64,000 bases of DNA from Endomychus coccineus. Taxonomy: Eukaryota > Arthropoda > Insecta > Coleoptera > Endomychidae. The DNA lies in NCBI GenBank assembly GCA_958510875.1, contig OY294067.1:139954346-140018345 (forward strand). Reading direction: 5' to 3'. Below, piece by piece: positions 37,069 to 45,732 of this stretch. The first letter of the stretch is position 1, and each line of letters begins with the position of its first letter. A program made the position numbers and the translations under genes. The notes under the pieces were generated by a model. It saw nothing but the letters and a program-made list of their open reading frames with translations, ran no database searches and was not told the DNA's origin.

Positions 37069-38916
37069 GTGCTAGTCAAAAGTCCCCTCCCCCCTCGTAT
37101 CTTTTGAACGGGTATACTTATGATAATGAAATTTGGAGGGTGGAAATAAACGGATGTAGGCTTTTCAACTGGTCATAACAGGTGACGCAATAGTCATAAA
37201 TGACGTCACAAGGCCACTGTGACCAATAATTTTAAATGGAACCCTATGGCAAGTGACAGCTCGTTTGAAAGGTATTAAAAATACCTATTAAGTCATACCA
37301 ATTTTGTTTGGGTTTCGGCTGATTTTGATTGATAAATTGAAGAAATACGAAAATTATAGTTTCGCATTTAATTAATAAAGATTTTAAAGTACGCCTCTGG
37401 TTAATTGTCAAAAAGGTTGACGTTTTTGAATTCTCTACTTGTCAAAAGTGTTTATACCTTGAAAATTTACCTAAGCTATTGTTTAACGAGACGTTTAAGT
37501 GTTTACATAGGCAAAATGGTACGTACTGTAGCCGACAAAGTAGCAGCTATCTTAATAATTGGTGAATGTAGAAACAATTTCCATGCAGCGGAACGACTGT
37601 TTAATGAGAGGTACCCCGATCGCCCTATATCGAGGGTTTATTTGAGGGAGCTTCTTCGGAAGTTTGAAGCATCAGGTAGTGTTCAAGATGCCAAACGATC
37701 TGGTCGACCAACAATTAGTGATGACAAAAAAATTGACATAATTGGAGAAATGGTAGTAAACCCCACTTCTTCCACAGCCCAAGTTGCGTCTATCTGTGAA
37801 GTCAGTCAAAGGACAGTACATAGGGTATTGGCTAAAAACAAATTTCATCCATACAAATTAAAAATGGTGCACCAACTTTCAGATGATGACCCCGACCGAA
37901 GACTAGAATTCTGTGAAACTATGTCCAATAAAATGAACCAACAACCAGGCTACATACAGACAATTTGTTTTAGTGACGAAAGTACTTTCTTTCTCAATGG
38001 AAATGTTAACACTCAAAATGTGAGGTATTGGAGTGACACAAATCCTCACATCTTTCGTGAAAAACATACTCAATTTCCAGAAGAAGTAAATGTTTGGGGA
38101 GGTATTTTGGGAAACCACATAGTTGGGCCTCTTTTTCTCAATGCTAACTTAACCGGTGAATTGTATCTGGAGATGTTACAAAATGATATTGAGGCGTTAA
38201 TTCTTGAAATTCTAGAAGATAATCCAGATGAATTCGACAACTTGGAAATAACGTTTCAACAAGATGGTGCTCCTGCACACTATTACGGTGCAGTAAGACG
38301 TTACCTAGATGAAGAATATCGTGGTAGATGGATTGGACGACGAGGTTCGATCGAATGGCCAGCTCGGTCACCGGACCTTACACCATTAGATTTTTTTCTA
38401 TGGGGGTACTTGAAATCTAAGGTTTACGCTACAGCACCTGACAGTATTGCCATTCTGAAACAACGAATTGTTGAAGAATGTAGGGCAATTTCCGCTGACA
38501 CACTGGGACGAGTACGACAAGAGTTTAGCAATAGGATGCATTACTGCCAGGAAGTAGATGGCGCACATTTTGAACACTTATTATAAGAACTGGTTCTTAA
38601 ATCTTTATTAATTAAATGCGAAACTATAATTTTCGTATTTCTTCAATTTATCAATCAAAATCAGCCGAAACCCAAACAAAATTGGTATGACTTAATAGGT
38701 ATTTTTAATACCTTTCAAACGAGCTGTCACTTGCCATAGGGTCCCATTTAAAATTATTGGTCACAGTGGCCTTGTGACGTCATTTATGACTATTGCGTCA
38801 CCTGTTATGACCAGTTGAGAAGCCTACATCCGTTTATTTCCACCCTCCAAATTTCATTATTATAAGTATACCCGTTCAAAAGATACGAGGGGGGGGGAGG
38901 GGACTTTTGACTAGCA

Positions 38917-38919
<3 letters not shown>
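37067..38919 (+). mobile_element. Complete Tc1/mariner-type element with long TIRs
   Basis: The ends CAGTGCTAGTCAAAAGTCCC and their complement are at 37067 and 38919, flanked by TA on both sides. The inverted repeats extend about 320 bp inwards, to roughly 37390 and 38603. They differ by only a handful of substitutions and a G-run length change, so the copy is young. It encodes one uninterrupted transposase. All parts for mobility appear present. It landed in a TA array, consistent with the TA target rule of the superfamily. Confidence 0.95.
37516..38586 (+). CDS. Tc1/mariner-superfamily transposase, intact
   Basis: A 356-residue DDE transposase that cuts and pastes its element at TA sites in the nucleus. 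The first in-frame ATG is at 37516; the open frame extends upstream only through non-ATG codons. Residues 1-60 form a helix-turn-helix of the type found in many insect proteins (GECRNNFHAAERLFNERYPD). A GRPT motif at 63-66 links it to a second helix-turn-helix (residues 70-115). The catalytic core follows: CFSDES with D154, FQQDGAPAH with D250, and RSPDLTPLDFFLWGYLK with D287. The last two acids are 36 residues apart by my count, so this is not the classical DD34D mariner spacing. The protein lies centrally between the long TIRs and shows no damage. Confidence 0.95.
   Translation: MVRTVADKVAAILIIGECRNNFHAAERLFNERYPDRPISRVYLRELLRKFEASGSVQDAKRSGRPTISDDKKIDIIGEMVVNPTSSTAQVASICEVSQRTVHRVLAKNKFHPYKLKMVHQLSDDDPDRRLEFCETMSNKMNQQPGYIQTICFSDESTFFLNGNVNTQNVRYWSDTNPHIFREKHTQFPEEVNVWGGILGNHIVGPLFLNANLTGELYLEMLQNDIEALILEILEDNPDEFDNLEITFQQDGAPAHYYGAVRRYLDEEYRGRWIGRRGSIEWPARSPDLTPLDFFLWGYLKSKVYATAPDSIAILKQRIVEECRAISADTLGRVRQEFSNRMHYCQEVDGAHFEHLL

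Positions 38920-38976
<57 letters not shown>
38920..38976. repeat. (TA)n array, right flank of the mariner element
   Basis: About 57 bp of TA directly after the right TIR. Confidence 0.95.
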
Positions 38977-38979
<3 letters not shown>

Positions 38980-39046
38980 TTTCAGCATAACTATATAATT
39001 ATGATAATAATCATATAATAATTTTATTTCTCCAAGTAACTACATA

Positions 39047-39780
39047 TACAGGATGTCCCAGGTTTTAGTAGCAGAACTCCAACAGTCGATAGAAAATTGG
39101 ATTTTGAGAAAAAAAGTTCCCATTAACATATATGCACAGACGCTTAGTTTTTGAGATACAGGGTGTTGAAATTTGAAAAAAAATTGGTTTTTTGCAAATA
39201 TCTCCAGAACCGTTCATTGTACAGGGAACAGCTTTCGCAAGCGTTTTCTACTCATAGTAAGCTATGTTCTGGGCGATGAAATTTTTTTCTTGTCATAATT
39301 GGTGAAGCTTTCGAAGGGGTGTGAGTGTTTTTCTCTCCACCTTCTACGCCACTGTAAAATGTTTTTCAACATAAAAGTTGATTTTTCTCAAAAACGGTCA
39401 ACTTTAGAGCTTATAACTAAGAGTACCTTCTTCGTTTTTTCGTGTAAAAGGCATTGGTGGTTCAAATGGTTGTCTCAAAACCGTACTTTTTCCAGTGGCG
39501 TAGAAGTTGGAGAGAAAAACAAAATCTTCACCAATTATGACTGAAAAAGGAATTTTTATCGCACAGAACATAGCTTGCTATGAGTAGGAAATGTTCGCAA
39601 AAGCTCAATAAACGGTTCCGGAGATATTTGCAAAAAACGAAATTTTTTTTTCAATTTCAACACCCTGTATCTCAAAAACTAAGCGTCTGTGCATATATGT
39701 TAATAGCAATTTTTTTCTCAAAATCAAATTTTCTATCGACTGTTGAAGTTTTGCTACTAAAACCTGGGGAATATTGTACA
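39047..39780. mobile_element. Foldback MITE, about 730 bp, copy 1
   Basis: The left end ACAGGATGTCCCAGG is followed by TTTTAGTAGCAGAACT. The right end carries the complement near 39745-39772. The arms match over nearly the full length; for example GCACAGACGCTTAG near 39135 is found inverted near 39682, and CTTCTACGCCACTG near 39341 inverted near 39493. No coding capacity. A second copy lies at 59485-60401. Ends of the ACAGGGTGTCCC type with a TA neighbour suggest a Tc1/mariner-like MITE. Confidence 0.85.
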
Positions 39781-39924
39781 TTTCGATTACATTAAGTTAT
39801 GATATATTCAGCATGTTGTACAATGTTATTTACAGTAATATCTGTATAAGCAAAGCTTGTGCACAGATATTATTGTCAGATTTGGAGTGCATAAGTTAAA
39901 ATAATAGATAAAATAGTATGTAAA

Positions 39925-40102
39925 TAGAGAGAAGTTCGCCTAGATTTTCCAGACTCTACGGTCGAATCACCTGAAGATGGCAAATGCGACTTTGCCGAAA
40001 CGTCGTGAAATTGGTCCTTTTGAGGACCGAAACCACACAACGCGGATCAATACCCGAGAATCCAGTTCTACACATTACGTCCGCGAGAACCTAAGAAGAA
40101 AC
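39925..40102 (+). mobile_element. PLE-B 3' terminal repeat (pLTR) fragment
   Basis: The sequence from AAGTTCGCCTAGATT to the hammerhead and the following CCGAGAATCC region matches the 3' end of the PLE-B copy at 48.55 kb over the shared part. It ends at a TA array. No coding part is attached. Confidence 0.75.
39971..40005 (+). ncRNA. Hammerhead ribozyme motif of PLE-B, intact core
   Basis: CTGAAGA at 39971-39977, a 6-bp stem II (GGCAAA with TTTGCC, loop TGCGAC), then GAAAC and GTC at 39997-40004, all in the canonical order. A short stem I can form from TCAC before and GTGA after the core. Stem III is only the self-complementary ACGT, as in the minimal hammerheads described in Penelope-like elements, which favour dimers. 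It would cleave element RNA after the GTC. Confidence 0.8.
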
Positions 40103-40155
<53 letters not shown>

Positions 40156-40161
40156 CATATA

Positions 40162-40226
<65 letters not shown>

Positions 40227-40232
40227 GTATAT
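40103..40232. repeat. (TA)n array with ATGTATA interruptions
   Basis: About 130 bp of TA with four or five G/C interruptions, between a PLE-B end and a PLE-A copy. Confidence 0.95.
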
Positions 40233-40262
40233 GTTCTGCTTCAGGTTTCCGCGGGCGTTAAA

Positions 40263-41126
40263 TGCTGTATTGGGTTGCCGGGATATACAACCCTATGCCG
40301 AAGAAGCCGAATCTTACGTGAAGAACGCAAGCCACTTCATCGAACGCATAAAGAACGTGAAGCTGGAACCTGGCCACATGCTCGTGAGCTTCGACATCGT
40401 ATCACTCTTCACTAATATCCCCATCGATGAGGCCGTCGAAATTATCCAGAAGAAATACCGGATACGGAAGGACATCATCGAACTTACCAAACACTGCCTC
40501 AAAAATACGTACTTCATCTACAAGGACCAAAGATACAAACAAATTGAAGGGGCACTGATGGGATCACCTTTATCCCCAGTATTAGCCAACATGTTTATGA
40601 CAGACTTTGAAGAACGAGCCATACAAACAGCCAGCCAAAAACCAAAACTATGGCTACGATACGTAGACGATACGTTTGTCATCTGGACTCACGGAGAAAC
40701 CGCACTGACAAAATTTCTGAGCCATATAAACAGGATTCACGAAAAAATCAAGTTCACAATGGAGATCGAGAAGGACAACCAATTACCCTTCCCTGATGTT
40801 CTTGTGAACAAAACAAACGGCAGAATAGGACACACCATATACAGGAAACTCACACACACGAATTGTTACTTGAACGCCCAGTCACATCACCATCCAGCAC
40901 AACTTCAATCCGTAATAAAAACACTCATAACCAGATCAGACCGACTTACCGACAATGACCACAAACAACAAGAAATGCAGACAATACAAACCACGCTACA
41001 ACAAAACGGGTTCTCAAAAGACAATATCCGACGAGCACTGAGGTCACGACGCCAGAGAGGTCGAACCACAGAAGAAGAAAAAGGAGAACCTGTCGCCAAA
41101 GCCCATCTCCCTTACGTCAAAGGTAC
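40263..41126 (+). pseudogene. PLE-A reverse transcriptase, 5'-truncated, split by LTR insertion
   Basis: One open frame runs from the TA array through 41126. It carries RT motif A ([20 protein letters not shown], near 40380-40440), motif B ([18 protein letters not shown], near 40545), motif C ([13 protein letters not shown], catalytic Asp pair intact, near 40650-40690) and the downstream [18 protein letters not shown] block. The frame starts abruptly at [11 protein letters not shown], so the N-terminal RT part is missing. The 24 bases just upstream are the family's 3' terminus in inverted orientation (GCTGTATTGGGTTGCCGGG). The frame is cut at codon KGT (41123-41126) by a 2.13-kb insertion and resumes at 43261. 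RT synthesises cDNA at the nicked target. This copy is inactive because of truncation and insertion. Confidence 0.92.
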
Positions 41127-42584
41127 TATAACTTGCCCTTGCGGCTTTTCGGTAAATTGCTTACTGCGGTAAGCTTCGAATCCTCGGGCGCCAGATTTTT
41201 CCCAAAGGTTAACTTCTTTTTGAAGACTTCTGCTAGGGTCTTCACCACAAGGCTTGTTACTATGCTATCTAAAGATAGCCTTGTCCCTAGGGTAGCTACA
41301 GTGAAGTATAACCAGAGTCCAATGAGCAGAAAACAGTATCGAAATTGTAGGCTTTAATTACAATTGATACCTGGTTATAGAAATAATTTAATAAAACAGG
41401 GAATTCCAAATAATAAAATATATAATAAATATAACAAGTACACTTTCAGAATAATCAATTTAAATGCAATTGAACGGTATGGTTTCACAAAATTACACCC
41501 AGACGGAAAATGTAATGAAGCTCAAAGGGTAAATGAAAACTCTTTCAAGAAGTCAACTCTACAATAAGTCCGGTCACTAAATTTAATTCAGCGTTACGGG
41601 ATCGATTGATGAATGATTCAGAATGATCAATTTGCGGTAAAGTACGAATCAAACAGGTCTCAGCGTGATGAGCGGTATGCGGTAAATTTTAGATAGCAGC
41701 ACTAATAAATGAAATGTTCAAATCACACAACGATATATTCGGTTATTAATTCGGTTGGTTCGGAAAATATTGTTTGCACTAGTTTTCCGATTGTACGATA
41801 TCAGATTCTACTATGTTTCGGTTAATTACTCTAATTGAGTTTATGCTGTCATCACACCCACCCTTGTGCTAACTTTCACGGAGTACCCGGTAATTGTGTG
41901 ACAGTGTTAGATTTTATACACTATACAGATTCGGAACCTAAGCAATTAGGGCTTATACTTCCGGTATCAACACAGTGTGCACAAACCCTAATTATCTTAT
42001 CTGCAATAACCCCTATATCCACGGCCGAGGACTTCCTATAGTATTAAGGGAATTATTACGATTCTCAATCGTCACATCACACAACCACCCTCAGCTTATA
42101 CTTCCGGTATCAGCACGGCGTGCACAAACTCTTGGCGGTTTGGTCGTCTATGATATACTTATACTTCCGGTATCAGCACGGCGTGCACAAATATACCCAA
42201 AGACGCCCCTGTCGTTCAAACATACACACTCTGTACACACCACACAATTACTTGAATATTTCAATTCACGCGCGAATTCAAATCGTGTGCGATTCGACCT
42301 ATGATAAACTAGGATAAACTCAAATTCACCAATTCAAATTGCTGAATACTACGGAACTCAGGTATCGTACAAACGTTCACCAATTACAATAACAATCATC
42401 AATTACGGAAATCAATATAGCGTAATGCTCAAAAATATAAACTCATTTGCTATCATTTACCTTCTGAAACAATTCACTTGCACGGAAAACTATTATTAAT
42501 TCACCGTTTTAAACCTGACTCAAACTCGGGTTTTTAATTAACTTCGATTCTCAAATGATTACACTTCAACGATATTAATCGGAA

Positions 42585-42745
42585 TTCAAAAAAAACAAGA
42601 GCGTTACTTTACTGATCGAAATTCAAAAACACAAGAGCTACTTCACTGATCAAAATCAAAAACACAAGAGCTACTACACTGATTGAAAATCAAAAACACA
42701 CAAGAGATACTGTACGGCTCGAAATTCAAAAACACAAGAGAGCGA
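42585..42745. repeat. Tandem repeat inside the solo-LTR-like element
   Basis: Four to five imperfect units of about 30-40 bp share AAAAACACAAGAG followed by C/AGCTACTNCACTGAT. They lie just upstream (minus-strand sense) of nothing coding and adjacent to the TATA-like box, so they could be promoter-proximal repeats. Confidence 0.75.
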
Positions 42746-42760
42746 TCTTTCGGCTGTCAC

Positions 42761-42772
42761 GGCTTTTATATG
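42761..42772 (-). promoter_or_regulatory. TATA-like box in the LTR-like element
   Basis: The minus strand reads CATATAAAAGCC, a good TATA-box match, in otherwise mixed sequence. It would suit an LTR U3 promoter if the element is read on the minus strand. The assignment is inference. Confidence 0.35.
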
Positions 42773-43260
42773 TTTTCCGAGGTTCTGGACAGGTCTGCTC
42801 CACCAAATCCTTATTTTTGTGCCAATAGTTTTTACTTATGCCCCGAACAATGGTTAAAAGTGACGCTTCTTTTTAGATCTAAAATTCGCGCTCATGATAT
42901 CACACCAGTTCTTCCCAGCGGAGTAAACAAGTGTTATCGGAGTTTTTAGGTTGTTCGCCCTTTTTATACATAAGGCTGCACAAAGTTTGATGCGTTAGCT
43001 CTCCAGGCCCCTGTTTTTGCAACATATTTTATCGGAATGAAATGCAATTTTGAACGGACATGAATTTGATTCATCTATTTGAATAATTATACTTATTTGA
43101 AATTACGGAGATTTAGAAAAGTGACAATCACGGAATACACATTCAGAATTCATTCATATCTATTGAAATAATGAACTGTTCAAACTGAAATTACATGTAA
43201 CATCCGTATTTATTGCCCGATCTAAATTAAATAATCTTTCAAAATTCAAGCTTCGTTACA

Positions 43261-43965
43261 GTACTACAGAGAAGATCAGCAGAATTCTCAAAAAACACAA
43301 CATTGAGACAAGTTTCAACACGACAAAATAGATTGGTCAAGTATTGCCTAATGCTGAATCCAAAATAAATCTGGAAACACAAGGGGTCTACGAAATACCA
43401 TGCAAAGATTGCGGAGGAAGCTACATAGGACAAACTAACAGAAGAATCAACATTCGACGTGAAGAACACCTTAATGCAGTCGCAAAGCAAGAAACAACAT
43501 CATCACTTGCCGAACATGTGAGAAAAACTTCACATGAAATCGATTTTGACAACACCCGAGTCCTAGCCAGCCTGGAGCACAAAAGAAAACGCATCATAAG
43601 AGAAGCTATCGAAATCGAGGAGAAGCGACCTTCAAATCTCAATACAAGAGATGATACACAGAGATTACCAACTGCTTGGAAACCAGCCCTTCAACCACCC
43701 AGGAGAACAGTCAACCAGACTAATTCACCGGACCGGCAAACTCGCTCGAACGCAACGAACCGTCAAAAGCGCTCGAACGCAAGATGTGACAAGGATAGAT
43801 AAAAGACCAACAGCATGAACGGAGATCAGTTTCAAGTTAACTCGAAGCAGAGCAGCAGCCCTGAATAGAAGACCCGAAGATGGCACATGAGATTGTGCCG
43901 AAACGTCGTCATATCAACGGTTTCTATCGAAACCAATCTACGACAACGCGGAGTATATCCCGGCA

Positions 43966-43972
<7 letters not shown>
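43261..43972 (+). pseudogene. PLE-A second half: GIY-YIG endonuclease and pLTR
   Basis: This continues the copy interrupted at 41126. After one stop in the linker (STRQNRLV... region near 43329), an open frame at 43344-43802 reads QGVYEIPCKDCGGSYIGQT then RRINIRREEHLNAVAKQ. This is a PLE GIY-YIG domain with both tyrosine motifs, the CxxC pair, the catalytic Arg and the downstream His. It then gives SLAEHVRKTSHEIDF...LEHKRKRIIREAIEIE, including the conserved Glu, and a polar T/N/R-rich tail. The endonuclease would nick the target to prime reverse transcription. A hammerhead motif and the family terminus (CGGCAACCC) follow, abutting a TA array. Confidence 0.92.
43874..43907 (+). ncRNA. Hammerhead motif of PLE-A (one core change)
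   Basis: CCGAAGA replaces CTGAAGA (U4 to C). A perfect 6-bp stem II (GGCACA/TGTGCC, loop TGAGAT) and GAAACGTC follow. The core change probably abolishes cleavage in this copy; the rest is intact. Confidence 0.75.

Positions 43973-44018
<46 letters not shown>
43970..44018. repeat. (TA)n array
   Basis: About 48 bp of TA between the PLE-A end and a PLE-C end. Confidence 0.95.
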
Positions 44019-44020
<2 letters not shown>

Positions 44021-44029
44021 TTTTATTGA

Positions 44030-44261
44030 TATTCACACACAACCGATCCAATGTTTTCTGCAGTTTTAATTGGATCTTAAAACACAAGTCGGCTGCAGAC
44101 GCATTTCATTAATCGAAATCATCTATTCTTTTCTAAATTACATGGAAACACCAATTCACATTTTGAAAAAGACAATAAACATTGTCGAAACGTCAAAAAG
44201 AATTTTTATTTCATTTTATTTTCAGTATATATACGAACCAATATACCAAGAAAGCATACAA
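44030..44261 (+). mobile_element. PLE-C 3' end fragment
   Basis: It starts at CACACAACCGATCCAATG and is collinear with 34186-34406. It includes the hammerhead-like TTGAAAA - GACAAT/ATTGTC - GAAACGTC at about 44163-44195 and ends AAGAAAGCATACAA at a short TA array. No coding part remains. Confidence 0.85.
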
Positions 44262-44278
44262 ATATATATATATATATA
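44262..44278. repeat. Short (TA)n run
   Basis: 17 bp of TA separates the PLE-C end from the 3' end of the restriction-like-endonuclease LINE fragment. Confidence 0.9.
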
Positions 44279-45130
44279 CATTCAAACCTGGTCGGGGCTG
44301 CTGCGAGCTCCGACGACATCGCAGCAGTCGCGCCAGAAAAACCTAAAAGGCGGTTAACCGAAGCTACTCCTCCCCTCCGGTCGGTAAGCAGCTTCAGGTT
44401 CCTAAATCGTGTGCCCTAAGTATTCTAATTGAACCCAGAATGACTGCCTTTTGCATCCGGTCTATCAAGATCTGCGCCGAGTTCCTACAGGCCGGAATGA
44501 TCTTCAAGTTTGAACGCAGCGAAGACCGAATTCCGCCCAAAACACCGATGATCAGAACCACTAATACGACCTTGTGGCCTGGGTATAGCGTGCGGAGCTC
44601 AAACAGGAGATCTTGATATTTCGTCCATTTTTCCTCCTCTTTCAAGACTATGTTCTTCTCTGCCGGAGAGGAGAATTCGATGACATACATAGTCTTGATT
44701 AGTTTATCGAGGAGGACAACGTCAGGCCTATTTGCTTGTATGGACCTGACGGTCGGAAACGGATAATTCCAGAAGATCTGGCATTTTTCGTTTCCGACAA
44801 CGGACTCAATATCTCCTGGCATGTAAGGCAGCACCGGCTCTTGGTCTATTCCGTACGAGTGCCTTAGATGGTAATACAGCACCCGTAGGGCCGCATTATG
44901 GCGATGGGTGTACGCCGAGGCCGCTTTTGCCGGACATGCCGACAGAAGGTGGAAAAGCGTCTCAGGCGCCTTTCGACAGGCCCTGCAGCTGACATCAGGG
45001 ACCTGCACACCCATCACATTGCGGCGATAGACCAAGGTGTTAATTACGCCATCTTGGCAAGCTGCGGTAAATCCCTCAGTCTCGGATGTAAGCCCGGCTG
45101 ACCTTAGGTAGCCGAAGGTCAGCCTAGTTG

Positions 45131-45133
<3 letters not shown>
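44279..45133 (-). mobile_element. LINE fragment with restriction-like endonuclease, copy 1
   Basis: The 3' fragment comprises the coding end plus about 110 bp of GC-rich 3' UTR (starts ATTCAAACCTGGTCGGGG on plus). It lies between two TA arrays. Copy 2 (52843-53692) is in the opposite orientation and nearly identical. The 5' truncation points of the two copies differ by only about 16 bp. Confidence 0.9.

Positions 45134-45134
<1 letters not shown>
44394..45134 (-). CDS. C-terminal zinc-knuckle and restriction-like endonuclease domain, R2/R4-type LINE
   Basis: The 246-codon open frame has no ATG at its start because the element is 5'-truncated, and the RT domain is missing. A CCHC finger is visible at residues 50-67 (C50-x2-C53-x8-H62-x4-C67). 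The endonuclease signature R136-P-D138-x14-E153 (ANRPDVVLLDK ... YVIEFSSP) follows, with KWTKYQDL and a VVLVVLIIGVLGG strand after it. This architecture is that of the C-terminus of R2/R4/Dong-type non-LTR elements, where it makes a sequence-specific target nick. The first codon lies in the TA array. It cannot mobilise itself. It may still be translated only if fused to upstream transcript, which I do not see. Confidence 0.88.

Positions 45135-45222
<88 letters not shown>
45134..45222. repeat. (TA)n array
   Basis: About 88 bp of uninterrupted TA. Confidence 0.95.
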
Positions 45223-45224
<2 letters not shown>

Positions 45225-45455
45225 AGTTTAAAGTTTCTTTGCCTAATTGGCCACTATCGTGTATGTAACTTAAGAGATATAGAATTAAATTTTCTGAATT
45301 ATGAAGATAACTTAGATAATTTAACATAGGATTATAAAGATGAATAAACGCCTATGGTTCAATCTTTTACGTTTATTCATCTTTATAATCCTATGTTAAA
45401 TTATCTAAGTTATCTTCATAATTCAGAAAATTTAATTCTATATCTCTTAAGTTAT
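45225..45455. repeat. Inverted pair of SINE tails
   Basis: A minus-oriented SINE tail (about 45225-45353) meets a plus-oriented one (about 45350-45455) at the tRNA-head boundary (CCTATGGTTCAA). The arms match over about 100 bp (AATTATGAAGATAACTTAG against its complement near 45405). Both lack the tRNA-like head. The outer ends abut TA arrays. Confidence 0.85.
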
Positions 45456-45563
45456 ATATATATATATATTCTTTTGTTGATATTCTTGAACCATTTGTAA
45501 TATTTGTATGTTTTCTTGGTATATTGGTTCGTATATATACGAACCAATATACCAAGAAAACAT

Positions 45564-45613
<50 letters not shown>

Positions 45614-45732
45614 TTTTGTTGATATTCTTGAACCATTTGTAATATTTGTATGTTTTCTTGGTATATTGGTTCGTATATATACTGATAATGAAATAAAAAT
45701 TCTGCTTTGACGTTTCGACAATGTTTATTGCC
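45453..45732. mobile_element. PLE-C end fragments, inverted pair with TA arrays
   Basis: 45471-45537 is a minus-oriented PLE-C terminus. It flips at 45538-45545 (GGTTCGTATATATACGAACC palindrome) into a plus-oriented piece ending at a TA array (45567-45612). After that a second minus-oriented PLE-C end runs to 45732, with GACGTTTCGACAATG at 45712. The right-hand piece begins exactly at hammerhead stem II (GGCAAT) and cuts into the LINE relic beyond. Confidence 0.8.

Larger units (their letters stand above)
41127..43260. mobile_element. Solo-LTR-like insertion, 2134 bp, TSD GTAC
   Basis: The insertion begins TATAACTTGCCC and ends CTTCGTTACA. Its ends are inverted copies TATAAC/GTTACA, one substitution from TGTAAC...GTTACA, the usual TG...CA retroviral-type terminus. 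GTAC is duplicated at 41123-41126 and 43261-43264, and the PLE-A reading frame is exactly restored when one copy is counted. No gag or pol is present. The 4-bp duplication fits a Gypsy-type solo LTR of unusual length. Internal features are three CTTATACTTCCGG boxes (about 41949, 42098, 42168), a 30-35-bp tandem repeat at 42585-42745, and a TATA-like box on the minus strand (42761-42772). A DNA element with a 4-bp target duplication is the alternative. Confidence 0.8.

Noticed and set aside
37405..37515. Upstream extension of the mariner transposase frame by 37 codons
   Set aside because: It begins with TTG, not ATG, and the residues do not match the family. The family-like N-terminus begins at the ATG at 37516.
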